Assembly (NCBI GenBank): GCA_002381945.1
Contig: DFXY01000015.1
Span: 1,427 to 10,139, forward strand
Direction: 5' to 3'
DNA from: Bacteriovoracaceae bacterium UBA4096
Lineage (GTDB): Bacteria; Bdellovibrionota; Bacteriovoracia; Bacteriovoracales; Bacteriovoracaceae
DNA length: 8,713 nucleotides
A program made the position numbers and the translations under genes. Of this stretch, positions 6,455 through 8,713 are shown piece after piece. A model generated the notes under the pieces. It was not told where the DNA came from. It saw only the letters and a list, made by a program, of their open reading frames with translations, and did not search any database. Position 1 is the stretch's first letter, and each line of letters begins with the position of its first letter.

Positions 6455-7366
6455 ATGCGTTTACCTATTTTACTCGGCTTATGCCTATTAATGACTCAAT
6501 CTCTCTATGCAGAGCCTAACAACAAACCTAATAAGAAGGATGGGGCACTTTATAACACAGGAACACCTGCCAAAGACTGGAAATTCACCAAAAGGATAGA
6601 AGGTAAATACATAAAATCTACCTTTGAAGTGATTCCCGTAAACTCTCCGATTAAAGATGGTCTTGCCCGTTTTTTAATAAAATCTCCTCCAGACTTTAAG
6701 ATCCAGCAACTCAAATTCAAAGTCCATAATGCCAATGAATTAATTCTGAAAGAGAAAGACTATGTGGTTTCAAAATTAATAGATGGTCCTCAAGGGAAAG
6801 AGCTACATGTAAACATGAAGGATCAGCCACCAGGCTTTTATCGTCTACATGTCAAAGTTAAAACGAAAAAGGACAAAGATGAAGAGTTCCAATACAAATC
6901 TGCTTATCTCGATCACGCAAGATTTGTTTTGGAAGCGGCTAAACCTGGAGTGCCAATGCCGGACCCTATCCAAAACAAAGCTACAGTTGCGGGAATTGAT
7001 TCAGACAATGATGGGATAAGAGATGATGTTCAGATTTGGATTGATAACACATATGGAAATCAACTTTCTGAGAGACTTGCTACTCGCCAAATGGCAGCAA
7101 ATTTGCAATTAAGAATCCTTTCGATTCATGACAGAGTCTTATCTAATCTCGCAACTAGAAACTATCTATATAGTATGTTCTGCTTAAAAACTATTGTTGG
7201 TTTTAATGAAGAAAGACAAATCCGCCGCAAACTTGAAGATCTATATTTAAATACAAAAGATCGATTGCATGCCGACATTAAGGCCAGCGGTAACTTTAAT
7301 GGCCAAAGCTTCACATCTCCAAATGAGATAGAAGAAAAAAAAGCACTTTGTTCCTTTAATCTCTAA
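6455..7366 (+). CDS. Secreted protein with calcium-binding loop, tandem copy C
   Basis: 303 residues with the same architecture as its two neighbours (signal peptide ending SLYA, beta domain, calcium loop at 182-191, C-terminal region with Cys243 and Cys299). It starts 21 bp after the stop of copy B with no room for a promoter, so it must depend on B's transcript. Its ribosome binding site, AGGG 9 nt before ATG, is unlike the AGGAG of A and B. The start codon lies in sequence homologous to the 3' flank of copy A, marking a recombination junction. It carries some residues shared only with A (Leu3, Asn120, Asp123, Arg258) and others shared only with B (Asn26, Asp110, His118, His154), a mosaic pattern. 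Charge-changing differences such as Val43 to Lys and Glu40 to Lys fall in the otherwise conserved N-terminal domain. Confidence 0.88.
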   Translation: MRLPILLGLCLLMTQSLYAEPNNKPNKKDGALYNTGTPAKDWKFTKRIEGKYIKSTFEVIPVNSPIKDGLARFLIKSPPDFKIQQLKFKVHNANELILKEKDYVVSKLIDGPQGKELHVNMKDQPPGFYRLHVKVKTKKDKDEEFQYKSAYLDHARFVLEAAKPGVPMPDPIQNKATVAGIDSDNDGIRDDVQIWIDNTYGNQLSERLATRQMAANLQLRILSIHDRVLSNLATRNYLYSMFCLKTIVGFNEERQIRRKLEDLYLNTKDRLHADIKASGNFNGQSFTSPNEIEEKKALCSFNL

Positions 7367-7377
7367 ATAAGGATTTT

Positions 7378-7608
7378 ATGAACATGGAGTTCCACTCTGG
7401 AAATAGTATCACAAAGAACAGTAATTTCAGTAGTTATTATAACCCTGATGAATTTCTTCGATATGCTACGGCACAGATTTTTTATGGTAACATTGACGGG
7501 ATGAACTTTGTCGGTTTAAACGCAATCATCGATATTATAAATAACATGGTTGTCTACGAGTCATTTCCACAGGCCTATACAGGACCTCTTTCGGGATGGC
7601 CTTTTTAA
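7378..7608 (+). CDS. Orphan 76-residue protein, downstream of copy C
   Basis: Not recognised. The ATG has AAGGA 4 nt upstream and lies 11 bp after the stop of copy C, so it is probably the last gene of the B-C transcript. The product is short, rich in Asn, Tyr and Phe, and has no signal peptide or membrane helix. A helical stretch (GLNAIIDIINNMVVY, about 45-59) is followed by a Pro/Gly-rich end, TGPLSGWPF. It could be a genuine small protein working with the secreted family, or the remnant of a longer gene cut by an insertion, since the following DNA is a hairpin and then a toxin-antitoxin cassette. Confidence 0.6.
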   Translation: MNMEFHSGNSITKNSNFSSYYNPDEFLRYATAQIFYGNIDGMNFVGLNAIIDIINNMVVYESFPQAYTGPLSGWPF

Positions 7609-7618
7609 TGCACATCTT

Positions 7619-7648
7619 TTCCCAGTTGGTAGTAATGCCAACTGGGAA
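7619..7648 (+). terminator. Strong hairpin, possible terminator lacking a T tract
   Basis: TTCCCAGTTGG (7619-7629) and CCAACTGGGAA (7638-7648) form a perfect 11-bp stem with an 8-nt loop, 10 nt after the stop of the 76-residue gene. Its position suits transcript termination or 3'-end protection of the tandem operon. No run of T follows on either strand, so intrinsic termination is not certain. GGGAA of its right arm can instead pair with TTCCC at 7652-7656. Confidence 0.45.
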
Positions 7649-7704
7649 TACTTCCCCGGTCCCATTGATAGAAGATTCCGAGACTTAACACGGAGAACCC
7701 CGTA

Positions 7705-7739
7705 TTGACAAATCTGTCAACAATCCTTATAATAGCAGT
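7705..7739 (+). promoter_or_regulatory. Perfect sigma-70 promoter with overlapping palindromic operator
   Basis: TTGACA (7705-7710), a 17-nt spacer and TATAAT (7728-7733) match the consensus exactly. Counting from the -10, the expected first transcribed base is 7740, the A of the toxin-like gene's ATG. TTGACA together with TGTCAA (7715-7720) forms an inverted repeat with 6-bp arms and a 4-nt centre covering the -35 and part of the spacer, an ideal place for repression. The antitoxin-like HTH protein encoded by the same operon is the obvious candidate repressor (inference). Confidence 0.85.
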
Positions 7740-8048
7740 ATGTCGAGAAACGAATACACTAAATCTTTGATTATAAATGGCAGAAGTATCTCGACTGTAA
7801 TCATAGATCAACATTACAAGATTTCACATCCTGAAATAGATGATGAATTGATACTAAATCTAATTCAGGTGGTTGATGGTGCAAGTTTAGAACCTGAGAC
7901 TACGAAGGAAGAATTTGAGTATTTCAAAATCGATCCTTTGTATTACTTAGATAAACCATACAGGTTAATCTTTTTATTGTGTTTGAGTGATGACTACCTT
8001 GGGGTTATAAATGCATTTAGAGTCCGTGGAGGTCAAGATGAAAGATAG
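7740..8048 (+). CDS. Probable toxin of a HigBA-like toxin-antitoxin pair
   Basis: 102 residues, cytoplasmic. I do not place it in a named family with certainty. Its layout (N-terminal strands and helix, 'IDDELILNLIQVVDG' helix at 33-47, acidic middle, and closing strands 'KPYRLIFLLCLSDDYLGVINAFRVR' from 72 to 96, quoted in two overlapping motifs YRLIFLL and YLGVINAFR) resembles small RelE/HigB-superfamily ribonuclease toxins, whose C-terminal strands end in a basic Arg-containing segment. The stronger argument is context: it overlaps by 11 bp an XRE antitoxin-like gene, in the toxin-first order typical of HigBA. It has no Shine-Dalgarno, and its ATG coincides with the predicted transcription start, so it is probably translated from a leaderless mRNA. 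It could instead be a non-toxic partner of the HTH regulator. Confidence 0.65.
   Translation: MSRNEYTKSLIINGRSISTVIIDQHYKISHPEIDDELILNLIQVVDGASLEPETTKEEFEYFKIDPLYYLDKPYRLIFLLCLSDDYLGVINAFRVRGGQDER
8028..8033 (+). promoter_or_regulatory. Strong ribosome binding site of the antitoxin-like gene
   Basis: GGAGGT lies 4 nt before the ATG at 8038, inside the 3' end of the toxin-like gene. It fixes the start: the frame is open from an ATG at 8011 but that has no comparable site. Confidence 0.8.
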
Positions 8049-8349
8049 AAAGTTTCCAAGCTCAAAAGACATTAAAGAAGTTCTAACAGAACTAGAAACT
8101 GCTGAAGGATCTAAGTTTTTACCAAAGAACGCTTCCGCAGTGGATAAACTAAAATTCGAACTTTGCAAAAGTTTTATCATCTATAAACAGGATCGTAAGC
8201 TGAGCCAAAAAGAACTTGCTGACAAGCTTGAGATTGATCCGGCCTTGATGAGTAAAATCCTTCATTATCGTTTTGAAGAATTCACCATTGATAGGCTTGT
8301 TAAATTCTTAGAAATTTTACATAAAGATATTAGCATTAAGATTGCCTAA
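8038..8349 (+). CDS. XRE-family HTH antitoxin-like regulator (HTH_37/HigA type)
   Basis: 103 residues. Residues 55-77 (LSQKELADKL, then EIDPALMSKILHY) form a helix-turn-helix of the lambda-repressor/XRE class. The following FTIDRLVKFLEILHKDISIKIA block (82-103, FTIDRLVKFLEIL then a short strand) is typical of HTH_37 proteins that partner HigB/Gp49-like toxins. The basic N-terminal arm and the helical segment about 15-50 may neutralise the partner. The gene overlaps the toxin-like gene by 11 bp, giving translational coupling, but also has its own near-perfect ribosome binding site, which should favour antitoxin excess. It probably represses the operon through the palindrome over the upstream -35. 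No other helix-turn-helix gene is in the window. Confidence 0.85.
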   Translation: MKDRKFPSSKDIKEVLTELETAEGSKFLPKNASAVDKLKFELCKSFIIYKQDRKLSQKELADKLEIDPALMSKILHYRFEEFTIDRLVKFLEILHKDISIKIA

Positions 8350-8380
8350 ATCCCCTGCTCAATTTTCGGGACTACTTCCC

Positions 8381-8713
8381 CTACGAAACCACCTTACAAA
8401 GCGGAAAGTCCTTCTTCATCTCTTTCAACAATTGCTTCAAATGATCCTCACCCTTGGTCTCCAGATTAAAGATCACATTAGTTCCCGTAATCCCCGTGTT
8501 AGAAGAATCCCTATCATGAATCACTTCTAAGATATTGGCACCAACACTCGTAATTACTCCTGTGAGTTTATGCAGGATCCCCGGACGGTCAGCAATCGGA
8601 ATCGAGATACGCACTTTTCGGTGAGACTCAATCAGACCGCGGTCGATGATTCGCTCAAGAAGATTCACATCGATGTTTCCGCCACAAACAACCAGGACGA
8701 TTTTTTTGCCTTT
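8381..8713 (-). CDS. ilvA: Threonine dehydratase (threonine ammonia-lyase) with ACT domain, 3' part only
   Basis: Partial: the 5' part lies beyond the window, and the last 110 codons are present. The frame is open to the window edge, so the GTG at 8668 is internal. Visible are the end of the PLP domain, KKIVLVVCGGNIDVNLL, where the CGGN motif contacts the PLP ring in this fold-type II family, and a C-terminal ACT domain (about 34-110) with DRPGIL (42-47), GANI (58-61) and HDR (66-68). The enzyme converts threonine to 2-oxobutanoate plus ammonia, the first step toward isoleucine, or serves threonine catabolism; the ACT domain usually binds an amino-acid effector. A single short ACT domain resembles the shorter 400-residue type rather than E. 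coli IlvA, which has a longer regulatory region. It converges with the antitoxin-like gene, 31 bp away. Confidence 0.92.
   Translation of the reverse strand, partial: KGKKIVLVVCGGNIDVNLLERIIDRGLIESHRKVRISIPIADRPGILHKLTGVITSVGANILEVIHDRDSSNTGITGTNVIFNLETKGEDHLKQLLKEMKKDFPLCKVVS

Larger units (their letters stand above)
4436..7366 (+). repeat. Tandem triplication of a 912-bp secreted-protein gene
   Basis: Three head-to-tail copies (4436-5347, 5522-6433, 6455-7366), each exactly 912 bp with no length change. Many synonymous differences separate them, so they are not freshly duplicated. The spacers differ: 174 bp with a promoter between A and B, but 21 bp without one between B and C. The 26 nt beginning at the stop of A and of B match at 21 positions. 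Confidence 0.95.
7644..8381. repeat. 14-nt near-identical direct repeats flanking the toxin-antitoxin cassette
   Basis: GGGAATACTTCCCC (7644-7657) and GGGACTACTTCCCC (8368-8381) match at 13 of 14 positions and lie just outside the two-gene cassette. Each is itself a small GGGA/TCCC hairpin. They may mark the edges of an inserted cassette or be two copies of a weak terminator-like element; chance cannot be excluded for this length. Confidence 0.35.

Noticed and set aside
4436..7366. Tandem copies as a CRISPR or short-repeat array
   Set aside because: The repeat unit is an entire intact 912-bp gene with coding constraint, not short repeats with spacers.
7605..7814. 69-residue open frame on the minus strand across the hairpin and cassette promoter
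   Set aside because: It translates the hairpin, the promoter and the 5' end of the toxin-like gene in antisense, has no ribosome binding site I can see and no family resemblance.
8342..8530. 62-residue plus-strand open frame after the antitoxin-like gene
   Set aside because: Antisense to the ACT domain of threonine dehydratase; overlaps the antitoxin-like gene's end only by chance.
8381..8668. Free-standing 95-residue ACT-domain protein starting at the GTG at 8668
   Set aside because: The frame stays open to the window edge and encodes the VVCGGNID end of a PLP enzyme directly upstream, so this is the tail of a longer gene.

Overview
The window looks like chromosomal DNA of an AT-leaning Gram-negative bacterium. 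Many products carry Sec or lipoprotein signal peptides. The mix of families (QEGLA/DUF1704 metallopeptidase, group II truncated haemoglobin, DUF1304 membrane protein, secreted proteins with a DxDxDGxxDD calcium motif) reminds me of Bdellovibrionota, for example Bacteriovorax-like predators. That placement is an impression from gene content, not a demonstrated assignment.

Left part (1-2083): two minus-strand genes for exported proteins, possibly one operon. The promoter-proximal gene encodes a predicted beta-propeller-like secreted protein. The distal gene encodes a class I glutamine-amidotransferase/peptidase C26 enzyme that keeps its Cys-His-Glu triad but carries a signal peptide. A 9-bp inverted repeat lies in the divergent gap before the next gene.

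Middle part (2084-4359): a GTG-started QEGLA-motif metallopeptidase converges on, and overlaps by 4 bp, a group II truncated haemoglobin. Divergent from the globin are a tiny Cys/His-rich lipoprotein and a DUF1304 four-helix membrane protein, probably co-transcribed.

Tandem family (4366-7608): three paralogous 303-residue secreted proteins stand head to tail. Each has a signal peptide, a beta-rich N-terminal domain, a DSDNDGIRDD calcium loop and a faster-evolving C-terminal region with two conserved cysteines. Copies A and B each have their own promoter, sharing a 22-nt box. Copy C has lost it and starts 21 bp after B, at a junction homologous to A's 3' flank. C is followed 11 bp later by an orphan 76-residue gene with a good ribosome binding site.

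Right part (7609-8713): a strong hairpin precedes a two-gene cassette that looks like a HigBA-type toxin-antitoxin module. Its promoter is a perfect TTGACA-17-TATAAT placed so that transcription should begin on the toxin's ATG (leaderless), with a palindrome overlapping the -35. The second gene is an XRE/HTH_37-like antitoxin with a GGAGGT ribosome binding site. A near-identical 14-nt sequence occurs on both sides of the cassette. The window ends inside the 3' part of a minus-strand threonine dehydratase gene with an ACT domain.

No tRNA, rRNA, CRISPR array or transposase gene was seen.
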